Assembly (NCBI RefSeq): GCF_012844365.1
Contig: NZ_CP051626.1
Location: 1 to 64,000 of the forward strand
DNA length: 64,000 nucleotides
Origin: Brevibacterium sp. 'Marine'
GTDB taxonomy: Bacteria; Actinomycetota; Actinomycetes; Actinomycetales; Brevibacteriaceae
Reading direction: 5' to 3'
A program made the position numbers and the translations under genes. Shown in pieces: positions 29,882 through 38,458 of the stretch. The notes under the pieces were generated by a model. That model searched no databases and had not been told where the DNA came from. It was given only the letters and a program-made list of their open reading frames with translations. The first letter of the stretch is position 1. Every line of letters starts with the position of its first letter.

Positions 29882-30678
29882 ACAATCTCTATCGCGAACT
29901 CGCCCCCATCACCGGCCCGGCCTGGGCGGAGATCGAGGAAGAGGCTCGGCGCACCTTCAAGCGCAATATCGCCGGTCGGCGCATCGTCGACGTCGAAGGG
30001 CCGACCGGCTTCGAGACCTCCTCGGTGACCACGGGGCATATCAAGGATGTGCAGTCCTATTCGTCGGGTCTGCACATTCGACAGCGCATCGTGCAGGAAT
30101 TCGTCGAACTGCGCGCCCCCTTCACGGTCACACGTGAGGCCATCGACGATGTAGCGCGCGGCTCCGGCGATTCGGACTGGCAGCCGGTCAAGGACGCGGC
30201 GACGACGATCGCCCTGGCCGAGGACCGGGCCATCCTCCACGGACTCGACTCCGCAGGCATCGGCGGCATCGTCCCGAACTCGTCGAACGCGGCCGTAACC
30301 CTGCCCGATGCGGTCGAGGACTATGCGGACGCGGTGGCGCAGGCGCTGTCCGGTCTGCGCACGGCCGGTGTCGACGGGCCCTACAGCCTGCTGCTGTCCG
30401 AGGCCGAATACACGAAGGTCTCCGAGTCGACCGACCACGGTTTCCCGATCCGCGATCACCTCTCACGCCAGCTCGGTGCCGGGGAGATCGTCTGGGCGCC
30501 GGCTCTCGAGGGCGCCCTGCTCGTGTCCACCCGCGGCGGCGACTACGAACTCCACCTCGGCCAGGACCTGTCGATCGGCTACAGCGGCCACGACAGTGAG
30601 ACCGTCGACCTGTACCTGCAGGAGACCTTCGGCTTCCTCGCGCTCACCGACGAATCGAGCGTGCCCCTGCACCCGTGA
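29878..30678 (+). CDS. enc: Encapsulin shell protein (linocin M18 type)
   Basis: A 266-residue HK97-fold protein that assembles a nanocompartment around the DyP peroxidase. The sequence MNNLYRELAPITGPAWAEIE and blocks such as RAPFTVTREAIDDVARG and GALLVSTRGGDYELHLGQD are, from memory, nearly those of Brevibacterium linens linocin M18, the founding family member. GTG start at 29878 overlaps the DyP stop, so shell and cargo are translationally coupled. This is the best single clue to the genus. Confidence 0.96.
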   Translation: MNNLYRELAPITGPAWAEIEEEARRTFKRNIAGRRIVDVEGPTGFETSSVTTGHIKDVQSYSSGLHIRQRIVQEFVELRAPFTVTREAIDDVARGSGDSDWQPVKDAATTIALAEDRAILHGLDSAGIGGIVPNSSNAAVTLPDAVEDYADAVAQALSGLRTAGVDGPYSLLLSEAEYTKVSESTDHGFPIRDHLSRQLGAGEIVWAPALEGALLVSTRGGDYELHLGQDLSIGYSGHDSETVDLYLQETFGFLALTDESSVPLHP

Positions 30679-30684
30679 TGAGGC

Positions 30685-30721
30685 CGCCTTCACTCGTGGT
30701 CAGGTCGCCTTCACTCGTGGT
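30685..30721 (+). repeat. Two-copy 16-bp direct repeat after the encapsulin gene
   Basis: CGCCTTCACTCGTGGT at 30685-30700 and 30706-30721, period 21, starting 6 bases after the encapsulin stop. Confidence 0.75.
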
Positions 30722-30829
30722 GAGTCTGTCGGAATGACCGACGAGCCGCTGGCGTGCAGGCTTCTGCCCCCACTACGGCGCGGAGTTCGACAGCGTCCAC
30801 GTGACTGAAGACGGGTTCATCTGCCTCCT

Positions 30830-30915
30830 GCATCGGGTTTCGTCCACTTCGTCATCGAGTTCTGATCCAGTCATCGAGTTTTCTCTCGATGACTGGATCA
30901 GAACCCGATGACTCA
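30830..30915. repeat. Long palindromic element A, copy 1
   Basis: Arms 30851-30878 and 30885-30912 (27 of 28 paired, inner 19 perfect) around the loop TTTTCT, plus a related leader starting at 30830. The same element recurs at 31714-31799. This copy lies in the 416-base gene-free stretch between encapsulin and the membrane protein gene, which otherwise holds the 16-bp direct repeat and a possible gene remnant. Confidence 0.92.
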
Positions 30916-31094
30916 TTTGGAGGGAGTGGAAACGGCGGACTCGATGGACTCTCCACGTTGCTCGGGCGGAAACACGTGAGTTCGCTGGGAAGACTGCTGT
31001 AAGGGATGTTGTCGCAGACCTCGTGGTGGAAAATGGCTTTGCCGGGCCCTCGGTACTCTCCCGGGGGCAGATAGAGCGCACAGACGAACGGACA

Positions 31095-31703
31095 ATGATG
31101 ACCGCAGAAGCACCCGACCCGGACCACACGACAGGACTCAGCGCCAGGCGGACAGCTGCCGGTGCTGGGATCGGGGCGCTCATCGGTGCCGGCTTCGGAC
31201 TGCTGTTCCTCGTCCTCAACACCGTCCAGTTCTCGACCCTGGGGCGCACACTCGTCATCACGGTCGGCGTCATCGTCTTCGCCGGCATCGCGGTCCTCGC
31301 GGTCCGCGGACTGCTGCGGAAACGTGGTGGGGGCGGCCGTCTCGGCGCATCAGGGGAACGCGGTCGTCGGGGACCGCCGTTCGGTCGCGCCTACTGGATC
31401 ATCGTGCTCATCGAGGCGGGCCTGCTGTTCGCCGGAACCCGGCTGCTGGCGAGCCTCGGCCACTCGGAACTCGGAGTGGCGTGGGTGGCGGTGGTCGTCG
31501 GCACCCATTTCTTCGCGCTCGGCTGGGTGTTCGGGCTCGATCGCTTTCATGTGCTCGCCACCGCCGTGACCCTCTGCGGAATCGGCGGGTTCATCGCCTT
31601 CTTCGCGGCGGCTCCGGCGTTCATCCCGGTCATCAGCGGCGTGATCTCGGGCTTCGTACTGCTCGCCTTCGGCGTGTGGGCCCTGACCCCGACTGAGCGG
31701 TAG
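31095..31703 (+). CDS. Hypothetical six-helix membrane protein
   Basis: I do not recognise the family. The 202-residue product has a short polar N terminus, then about six hydrophobic helices in two groups (about 25-70 and 100-195) separated by a very basic Gly/Arg loop (RKRGGGGRLGASGERGRRG). No catalytic motif is visible. ATG at 31095 or 31098; CGAACGGA is a weak ribosome site. The gene is framed on both sides by copies of the same long palindrome, which may terminate transcription around it or mark an inserted cassette. Confidence 0.7.
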   Translation: MMTAEAPDPDHTTGLSARRTAAGAGIGALIGAGFGLLFLVLNTVQFSTLGRTLVITVGVIVFAGIAVLAVRGLLRKRGGGGRLGASGERGRRGPPFGRAYWIIVLIEAGLLFAGTRLLASLGHSELGVAWVAVVVGTHFFALGWVFGLDRFHVLATAVTLCGIGGFIAFFAAAPAFIPVISGVISGFVLLAFGVWALTPTER

Positions 31704-31713
31704 AGCCCGGCAC

Positions 31714-31799
31714 GCATCGAGTTTTGTTCGGTTCGTCATCGGGTTCTGATCCAGTCATCGAGTTTTCTCTCGATGACTGGATCAAAAGTCGATGACTCC
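31714..31799. repeat. Long palindromic element A, copy 2
   Basis: Arms 31735-31762 and 31769-31796 around the same TTTTCT loop as copy 1, with the inner stem conserved and a few changes outside. It begins 11 bases after the membrane-protein stop and lies before the convergent tricorn-homologue gene. Confidence 0.92.
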
Positions 31800-31892
31800 C
31801 CACGTTGTGGCTGGGCCGGGCGGACCCTCACGTCGCTTCGCGTGCGCTCGTGGCCGCTCGGCGGGCGCCCGGCAGGTGGTGGTGGCGCCGGA

Positions 31893-34800
31893 TCAGCCCT
31901 CGGCAGGAGCGTCGGGCGCCCCGGCACCGTCCTTCTTCAGCGGCTGCACGCGCGGCGGTGGGAACTCCGGAGCCTGGGCGGCGGGACGGGCCTCCAACCC
32001 GGCGAACACCTCGGTGATGGCACGATCGAGCTGCGGATCGTTGGCGGCGAAGAGCTGACCGGGATCGTGCTCGACCTCGATATCAGGCTCGACGCCATAG
32101 TTCTCCACACTCCAGCCCTTGCCCTCGATCCAGAAGGCATAGCGCGGCTGCGTCACTCCGGTGCCGTCGACGAGATCGTAGCGACCGTCGATGCCGACGA
32201 CTCCGCCCCACGTGCGCACGCCGATCACCGGGCCGATGCCCTTGGCCTGCACGCGAGCGTTGATGATGTCGCCGTCGGAGCCGGAGAACTCATTGGCCAC
32301 GAAGACCACGGGCCCGCGCGGAGCATCCTCGGGGTCCCGGTCCATCTGGTCATAGCTGCGCGCCGCACCCCACGCGACCACCTGGTCGGCGAAGCGTTCG
32401 GCCACCAGAGCACTCGTGTGTCCGCCTCGGTTGAACCGCACATCGGCGATGACGCCCTCGCAGGCCATGGCCTGTCGCAGATCCCGGTGCAGCTGTGCCC
32501 AGCCGTACGAGGTCATGTCCGGCACATGGACGTAGCCGATGCGGCCGGATGACTTCTCGGCCACATACTCCCGGCGGGAGCGCACCCAATCCTGATAACG
32601 CAGCTTCTCCTCGGTGGGCAGCGGGATCACGGCAACCGTGCGGTCCTTGCGACCGCGGCGCAGAGTCAGCTCGACGATCGTGTCCGCGGCCCCCTGCAGA
32701 TGAGCGGCGGGACCGGCCACCTCGTCGACGGGCTGACCATTGACAGCCACGATGACATCGCCGGGCTGGGCTCCCACACCGGCCTGGCGCAGCGGTGACC
32801 TTGCCTCCGGTTCACTGCTCTCACCGGGAAGGATGCGAGAGATCGTCCAACCCTCAGCGCTCCGCACAAGATCCGCACCGAGGAATCCGAGCTTCTTCGA
32901 CGCATCTCCGAGCCCAGACGGCGGGCTGACATAGGCGTGCGAGGTGTTGAGCTCGCCCACGGTCTCCCACAGCACGTCGACGAGGTCGTCATGAGTCAGC
33001 GCCTTCGCGGCCACAGCACGCCAGCGCAGGGTGACCGACTCCCAATCGACGCCGTTCATGTCCTCGCGCCAATAGTGGTCGCGCATGATCCGGGAGTTCT
33101 CTTCGAACATCTGCAGCCATTCGGCCCGACGGTCGAGCTCGAACCGCAGACGCGAGACGTCGACGGAGATGTTGTCATCATCGTCGGCCTCGACCTTCCG
33201 GTTCGCCGGGACCACGCTGATCGCATCGTCGCTGCGCACGACGAGCAGTCTGCCGTCTCCGGAGATCGCATACTCGTCGGCCTTGTCGACGACGGTGGTG
33301 ACCTTCCGCTTGGCGAAGTCGAAGTACTGGATGACCTCGGCGGGTTTGTCACCGGCATCTCCGGCCCGTGCGGTGCCGAGTTCACCGGCTTCGACGTCGC
33401 CGGTGCGCAGCCAGACGAGACCTCCCTCGGCGGCTTCGAGATCCCGGAAGACCCCCGAGGCGACCGGGAACGGCACGATGCGCTCCTCGGCTCCCTCGAG
33501 TTCGACCTCGACGGTGGCGGTCGGTTTGTCCCCGCGACCGCGCTCGGACTTCGCCTCCTCGGTGACCTCGCTGATCGCCCATCCGCCGGCGCTCGGTCCG
33601 AACGGTGCGGGCTCATCGGCAGCCAAGGGCAGCAGCCACGGTCGGGTGACGCCGTTGAACGACAGATCGAAGGAATGCTGGTTGTACGAAGGATCGAAGG
33701 TGCGATCGGAGAGGAACGCGACGAACTTCCCATCACGGGTGAACGTCGGCGAGAAATCATTGAACTTGCCCGTCGTCAGCGGCTGCGCCTCGCGATCCGA
33801 CTTCACCTCGGCGATCATCAGCTGTGCGAGCAGCTCCTCACCCTGCGTCGGCTGCGACCACACGAGGTACTTCCCATCGGGTGAGAACCGTGGATCGCGC
33901 GCCTCGCCGTGTCCCGAATGCCCGACCAGACGCGTCCGTCCGTTGCCCACCTCGACGGTTCGAATCGACCCGTCGTGGGAGATCGTGGCGAGCATCTTCC
34001 CCGCCGGATCCGCCTGCAGGTGCAGGACCCGTCCCAGGGCCCCGGCCCCGATTCGCCGAGGCGGCTTGTCCCCGGTCACGGACGCGACCTCGATCGCGTC
34101 CTCCTCTTCGACATCCGTGACGTACGCGGCAAACCCGGTGTCCCCGAGGATGAGAGGTTCGCGGGTGCGGATCGACGAATCCGCGCACAGTGCCCGGGCC
34201 GGGCCTTCGCGGTGGGCGAGCCAGAAGGTCTTGCCCCGCCATTCCACCACCGAGGCATTGCCTTCTCTGTCGGGGCTGATGTGGTTGAGCCCGGTCTTCG
34301 GGTCCAGGGTGAGCGGCTGCACCTGAGTCCCCGGCAGAGTCACTTCCAGGGTGCGGACGGCCGCATCGAGGCTGTCGAGGATCTTGATCTCCCCACGGGA
34401 GTGCCAGACGATGCGGGTGCCGTCGGTCGTGGCGTCACGGACATAGCCGGTGGCCTCGGACTGGTGCGTGAGCTGGCGTGGTTCGACCGAGAGATCACCG
34501 GAACTCGCCGAGGTGGCCAGTCCGTCGACGATCCACAGGTTCGCCTGCTCGTCGGCATGGTGGGGGAAGGTCGCGGTCCGGTCCGAGGTGAACACGAGCG
34601 AATCGCCGACCCACAGCGGATCCGTCAGCGAGGCATCATCGTCGCGCAGCAGACGCTGCCACCGGGCGCCGGACCCATCTCCGATGCCGGCAGCGTTCGC
34701 GTTGCCGACCCGGTCGAGCCACAGCCTCGGCGCGGTCCCACCCCGGTAGCGCTTCCAGTGCGCGGGCGGACGGGAGAACGGCGTCGACAGAGCGGTCACT

Positions 34801-35219
34801 CCCGTGTGGTGCCTGGCCAGACCCGAGGCACGACCGAACGACAGCCGATCGATCTCACCGTCGAGGCTCACGGACTTCACGACATGGTTGCGGACCTCGA
34901 ACTCCCCGGCATTCGCGCCGACGAGGACATGGGCGGCATCGGCCCACCCGAGCATCGTCATCGTGCTCGACCCCAACCAGGTGAGCCGACGCAGGGACCC
35001 GGTGGCCACCTCGGCGACCATGAGCTCCGGCTGGCCCGTGCGGAAGGACACGTACGCGACGTGCGCTGCGTCGGGCGAGATCCTCGGCGACCGGACCGGC
35101 GCATGATCGGAGGTCAGCCGCCAGGCGCGGCCGCCGGCGGACGGAACCAGCCAGACATCGTCGTCGGCGGTGAAGGTGATGAGATCGGACTGGATATGGG
35201 GATAGCGAAGATAAGTCAC
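31893..35219 (-). CDS. Tricorn protease homologue (S41 family)
   Basis: An 1108-residue cytoplasmic serine protease that trims peptides released by larger proteases. The N-terminal two thirds form beta-propeller repeats (e.g. SPRISPDAAHVAYVS, SPDGKYLVWSQ, TRDGKFVAFLSD). A C1 helical domain, a PDZ domain (GVGAQPGDVIVAVNGQPV) and the S41 catalytic region follow. Predicted catalytic residues are Ser760/His761 (NTSHAYV), Ser981/Asp982 (SGSDGD) and Glu1043 (YGVEPDIE), matching the archaeal enzyme. I chose GTG at 35219, where MTYLRYPHIQSD begins; another in-frame GTG lies three codons upstream. Divergent from argS across 87 bases. Confidence 0.92.
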   Translation of the reverse strand: MTYLRYPHIQSDLITFTADDDVWLVPSAGGRAWRLTSDHAPVRSPRISPDAAHVAYVSFRTGQPELMVAEVATGSLRRLTWLGSSTMTMLGWADAAHVLVGANAGEFEVRNHVVKSVSLDGEIDRLSFGRASGLARHHTGVTALSTPFSRPPAHWKRYRGGTAPRLWLDRVGNANAAGIGDGSGARWQRLLRDDDASLTDPLWVGDSLVFTSDRTATFPHHADEQANLWIVDGLATSASSGDLSVEPRQLTHQSEATGYVRDATTDGTRIVWHSRGEIKILDSLDAAVRTLEVTLPGTQVQPLTLDPKTGLNHISPDREGNASVVEWRGKTFWLAHREGPARALCADSSIRTREPLILGDTGFAAYVTDVEEEDAIEVASVTGDKPPRRIGAGALGRVLHLQADPAGKMLATISHDGSIRTVEVGNGRTRLVGHSGHGEARDPRFSPDGKYLVWSQPTQGEELLAQLMIAEVKSDREAQPLTTGKFNDFSPTFTRDGKFVAFLSDRTFDPSYNQHSFDLSFNGVTRPWLLPLAADEPAPFGPSAGGWAISEVTEEAKSERGRGDKPTATVEVELEGAEERIVPFPVASGVFRDLEAAEGGLVWLRTGDVEAGELGTARAGDAGDKPAEVIQYFDFAKRKVTTVVDKADEYAISGDGRLLVVRSDDAISVVPANRKVEADDDDNISVDVSRLRFELDRRAEWLQMFEENSRIMRDHYWREDMNGVDWESVTLRWRAVAAKALTHDDLVDVLWETVGELNTSHAYVSPPSGLGDASKKLGFLGADLVRSAEGWTISRILPGESSEPEARSPLRQAGVGAQPGDVIVAVNGQPVDEVAGPAAHLQGAADTIVELTLRRGRKDRTVAVIPLPTEEKLRYQDWVRSRREYVAEKSSGRIGYVHVPDMTSYGWAQLHRDLRQAMACEGVIADVRFNRGGHTSALVAERFADQVVAWGAARSYDQMDRDPEDAPRGPVVFVANEFSGSDGDIINARVQAKGIGPVIGVRTWGGVVGIDGRYDLVDGTGVTQPRYAFWIEGKGWSVENYGVEPDIEVEHDPGQLFAANDPQLDRAITEVFAGLEARPAAQAPEFPPPRVQPLKKDGAGAPDAPAEG

Positions 35220-35306
35220 GTGACCCACATTACAAGCTCGACTGTGCGGCGACCGCGGGCCGGAACCGATGCCCAGGCAACTTGCACCCGGCAATAGAAT
35301 GGGCAC

Positions 35307-37046
35307 ATGCCATCTCTGACTTCTGTGCTCACGGACCGTTTCGCCGCCGCCCTCACCCAGGCCTTCGGTGAGGACTTCGCCGGACGTGACCCCGTCATCC
35401 GCAGCAGCCAGTTCGCAGATTTCCAGGCCAATGTGGCCCTGCCGTTGGCCAAGGAGCTGAAGTCGAAGCCGCGCGACATCGCCGCACAGATCGTCGAAAA
35501 CCTTGACCTTCAGGGCGTGTGTGAGACCCCGGAGATCTCCGGACCCGGGTTCATCAACCTCACCTTCACCCCCGACTTCCTCGCCTCGACCCTCGAAACC
35601 GGGGATGCCGCGGCGGCACCGGTCAACGACGCCCCGCAGGCCGTCGCCATCGACTATTCGGCCCCGAACGTGGCCAAGGAGATGCACGTCGGGCACCTGC
35701 GCACCACCGTCGTCGGCGACGCCCTGGCCCGCACCCACGAATTCCTCGGCAACACGGTCATCCGCCAGAACCACATCGGCGACTGGGGCACACCGTTCGG
35801 CATGCTCATCGAGCACCTCCTCGATGTCGGAGTCGACTCCGACGAGGCTTCCGAAGTGTCCGAGAACCCGAACGCCTTCTACCAGGCGGCCAGGGTGAAG
35901 TTCGATTCCGACGAGGCCTTCGCCACCCGTTCCCGCGCCCGCGTCGTCAAGCTCCAGGGCGGCGACGAGGAGACCCTGGGCCTGTGGACGACGCTGGTCG
36001 GCTACTCCCGCGACTACTTCAACCGCATCTACTCGCTGCTCGACGTCACGCTACGTGATGCCGACCTCGCCGGAGAGTCCACCTACAACGACGTGCTCGC
36101 CGAGGTCTGCGACGAGCTCGAGGCCAAGGGCCTGGCGACGATCTCCGACGGCGCACTGTGCGTGTTCCCCGAGGGTTTCACCGGCCGGGAAGGCGAACCC
36201 CTGCCGCTCATCATCCGCAAGTCCGACGGCGGCTACGGCTACGCAACGACCGACCTCGCCGCCGTGCGCAACCGGGCGATCAACCTGGGCGTGAACCGAG
36301 CTCTCTACGTCGTCGGCACCCCGCAGGCCATGCACTTCGAGATGGTCTTCACCGTCGCCCGCGCAGCCGGCTGGCTGCCGGAGAGCTTCAGCCCCGAACA
36401 TGTGAAGATCGGCAATGTGCTCGGGTCCGACGGCAAGATCCTGCGCACCCGCTCCGGTGCGCCGCTGCGCCTGGCCGAACTCCTCGAGGAGGCCGTGACC
36501 CGGGCGAAGACGACCCTGGCAGAATCGCACGTTGACTTCACCCCCGAGGAGGCCGACGAGGTCGCGCGCATCGTCGGCATCGGTGCGGTCAAGTACGCCG
36601 ACCTCTCCGTCGCCCACGACACTTCGTACACCTTCGACCTCGACCGGATGCTCGCCCCCATCGGCAACACCGCCCCGTACCTTCAGTACGCCGGTGCCCG
36701 CATCCGCTCCATCGGCCGTAAGGCCGAAGCCGAAGGCGTCGACGCCTCCCAGGTCGCGAACGCCGCGATCAGCCTCGGCGAGACGGCCGAACGTGAGTTG
36801 GCCCTGTCGATCCTCGGCTTCGCCGATGTGGTCACCGAGGTAGCCGCCGGGTCGACGCCCCATCGCCTGTGCACCTACCTGTTCGATCTCGCCCAGGCAT
36901 TCACCTCGTTCTACGAGCAGTGCCCGGTGCTCATCGCCGAGACCGAAGAGCTGCGCGCCTCCCGTCTGCGGCTCTCGGCGATCGTGCTCGAGGTCCTCCA
37001 GGCCGGTCTCGGGGTGCTCGGCATCCGCGTTCCCGAGCGGATGTGA
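35307..37046 (+). CDS. argS: Arginyl-tRNA synthetase
   Basis: Class I synthetase joining arginine to tRNA-Arg. The 579-residue protein has the Arg-specific N-terminal domain (about 1-110), the HIGH-type HVGH in APNVAKEMHVGHLRT (about 130-133), the catalytic insert with NHIGDWGTPFGMLIEH, the KMSK-equivalent region KIGNVLGSDGKILRTRSG, and the C-terminal anticodon-binding domain ending GIRVPERM. A TAGAAT box (35294-35299) lies only about 8 bases before the ATG, suggesting a nearly leaderless transcript. The MFS gene downstream overlaps its stop codon. Confidence 0.96.
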   Translation: MPSLTSVLTDRFAAALTQAFGEDFAGRDPVIRSSQFADFQANVALPLAKELKSKPRDIAAQIVENLDLQGVCETPEISGPGFINLTFTPDFLASTLETGDAAAAPVNDAPQAVAIDYSAPNVAKEMHVGHLRTTVVGDALARTHEFLGNTVIRQNHIGDWGTPFGMLIEHLLDVGVDSDEASEVSENPNAFYQAARVKFDSDEAFATRSRARVVKLQGGDEETLGLWTTLVGYSRDYFNRIYSLLDVTLRDADLAGESTYNDVLAEVCDELEAKGLATISDGALCVFPEGFTGREGEPLPLIIRKSDGGYGYATTDLAAVRNRAINLGVNRALYVVGTPQAMHFEMVFTVARAAGWLPESFSPEHVKIGNVLGSDGKILRTRSGAPLRLAELLEEAVTRAKTTLAESHVDFTPEEADEVARIVGIGAVKYADLSVAHDTSYTFDLDRMLAPIGNTAPYLQYAGARIRSIGRKAEAEGVDASQVANAAISLGETAERELALSILGFADVVTEVAAGSTPHRLCTYLFDLAQAFTSFYEQCPVLIAETEELRASRLRLSAIVLEVLQAGLGVLGIRVPERM

Positions 37047-38329
37047 GTTCGCCTCACCGGCCCTCCGCGAAGAGGATGCTGCCCTGGATCGTTCTGGGCA
37101 TCGTCATCCTCGCCCTCAACCTGCGCACCCCGATCATCGCGCCGACGGCGATCCTGCCCGCCATCCAGGAGGGCACGGGATTCAGCGCGGCCGGGCTCGG
37201 TCTCCTCACCGGCCTGCCGGTTCTGCTGTTTGCTCTGGCCACGCCGTTGGCGGGGAAGTTCATCACCCGCCTCGGGGCCGAAGCCACGGTTCTCGCATGC
37301 CTGTCCGGCGTCCTGCTGGGCACGGTTCTGCGGTCGCTCGGCCCACCTTGGCTCATGCTCGTGGGCACCGGCATCATCGGTGTGGCGATCACTCTGGGCA
37401 ATATCGTCGTGCCCGTGATCATCCGCCGCGAGGTCCCGTGGGAACAGGTGTCCTTGGTCACCGGCCTGTACTCGGCGATGATGAACGTCGGGTCGATGGC
37501 CACTCTCATCGGCACCGGCCCGCTGGCCGCGGCCTTCGGCTGGCGCTGGGCTCTGGCCGGATGGGGCGTTCTCGCCTTCGCAGGCCTCGGTTTCTGGATG
37601 GTCCTCATCCGCGTGCGCGTGCGCCGAGAAGGGGAAGCCGCCCGCGCTGCCGCGGAGGCCGTCGATTCCGCTGACGACGCGTCCATCACCGAGGCGGCCC
37701 CCGCCGCGAAGCAGTCGTGGGCCGAGGCTCCGGCCTCTTTCCGGTTGATCATCGCCCTGCTCATCATCACATTCTCCGGCCAGTCGACCGCCTACTACAC
37801 GACGACGACGTGGCTGCCGAGCTACCTCGGCGACACCATCGGGCTCGCTCCCACTGCCGCCGGAGGCACCGCGTCCCTGTTCCAGATCGCGGCGATCCTC
37901 GGTGCCTTCGGAGTGCCGCTGCTGGCCGTGAAGTCGAAGCCGTGGGTGCCCGTGGCGATCGTCGCGGTCCTCTGGCTGTCCCTGCCCGTGGGGCTGCTGG
38001 CGGCACCCGGCGCCTACTGGCTGTGGGCGACCACCGGCGGCATCGCCCAAGGCGGCGGGTTCACCGCGATCTTCTCGATCATCGCCCGCACCGCCGGCAG
38101 CGACGCCCAGACCGCGTCCGCCTCGGCGCGCGTGCAGTTCGGCGGCTACCTCGCAGCGACCCTGGCCCCGCCGTTCGCCGGCTGGCTCAACACCGCGACC
38201 GGCGGATGGACGGCACCGCTGCTGCTCATCCTCGCCGCCACCCTCGCGTTCACGATCACAGGGCTCGTGGCAGCCCGCCGGGCCGGCGGCTTCCCCCGCA
38301 GCGGACGCGAGGTCCTCGACCCCGAATAG
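37043..38329 (+). CDS. MFS transporter, CynX/NimT family
   Basis: A 428-residue 12-helix transporter resembling the cyanate/nitroimidazole (CynX/NimT) branch: ILALNLRTPIIAPTAILPAI in the first helix, GLLTGLPVLLFALATPLAG and WRWALAGWGVLAF later. The central loop is Ala/Asp/Glu-rich. GTG at 37043 overlaps the argS stop (GTGA); an internal ATG at 37076 with a GAAGAGG before it is an alternative start that removes 11 residues. The substrate is unknown; linkage to argS gives no clear hint. A long palindrome follows 2 bases after the stop. Confidence 0.83.
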   Translation: MSSPHRPSAKRMLPWIVLGIVILALNLRTPIIAPTAILPAIQEGTGFSAAGLGLLTGLPVLLFALATPLAGKFITRLGAEATVLACLSGVLLGTVLRSLGPPWLMLVGTGIIGVAITLGNIVVPVIIRREVPWEQVSLVTGLYSAMMNVGSMATLIGTGPLAAAFGWRWALAGWGVLAFAGLGFWMVLIRVRVRREGEAARAAAEAVDSADDASITEAAPAAKQSWAEAPASFRLIIALLIITFSGQSTAYYTTTTWLPSYLGDTIGLAPTAAGGTASLFQIAAILGAFGVPLLAVKSKPWVPVAIVAVLWLSLPVGLLAAPGAYWLWATTGGIAQGGGFTAIFSIIARTAGSDAQTASASARVQFGGYLAATLAPPFAGWLNTATGGWTAPLLLILAATLAFTITGLVAARRAGGFPRSGREVLDPE

Positions 38330-38331
38330 TC

Positions 38332-38397
38332 TATTGCTACCTGACGGCGGCTCAGCAACCTCGCGCCAGGTTGCTCAGCCGCCGTCAGGTAGCAATA
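38332..38397. repeat. Long palindrome, copy 2 (30-bp stem), probable terminator
   Basis: Arms 38332-38361 and 38368-38397 (one mismatch) and a 6-base loop CGCGCC. It differs from the copy at 10960-11023 by only three bases in the arms. It lies right after the MFS stop, facing a convergent gene. Confidence 0.9.
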
Positions 38398-38421
38398 AGG
38401 ATTCAATGCCGATAGAAACGA

Positions 38422-38453
38422 CGAGGCGGCCCACCTTTTGGTGGGCCGCCTCG
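38422..38453 (-). terminator. Terminator of the helical membrane-anchored protein gene
   Basis: Perfect 14-bp GC-rich stem (38422-38435 with 38440-38453) and a TTTT loop, 5 bases past the minus-strand gene's stop. Its right arm contains one copy of the recurrent 13-mer GCCGCCTCGGTGA (38445-38457). Confidence 0.8.
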
Positions 38454-38458
38454 GTGAC

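Noticed and set aside
11221..31892. Accessory region between tRNA-Ala and the tricorn gene considered as a genomic island integrated at a tRNA
   Set aside because: No integrase, no repeated tRNA 3' end, no insertion sequence and no visible change in base or codon use; the genes look native to the genus, including linocin-type encapsulin.
32200..35000. Long plus-strand frames opposite the tricorn homologue
   Set aside because: They are shadows of a gene whose propeller, PDZ and catalytic motifs are all on the minus strand.
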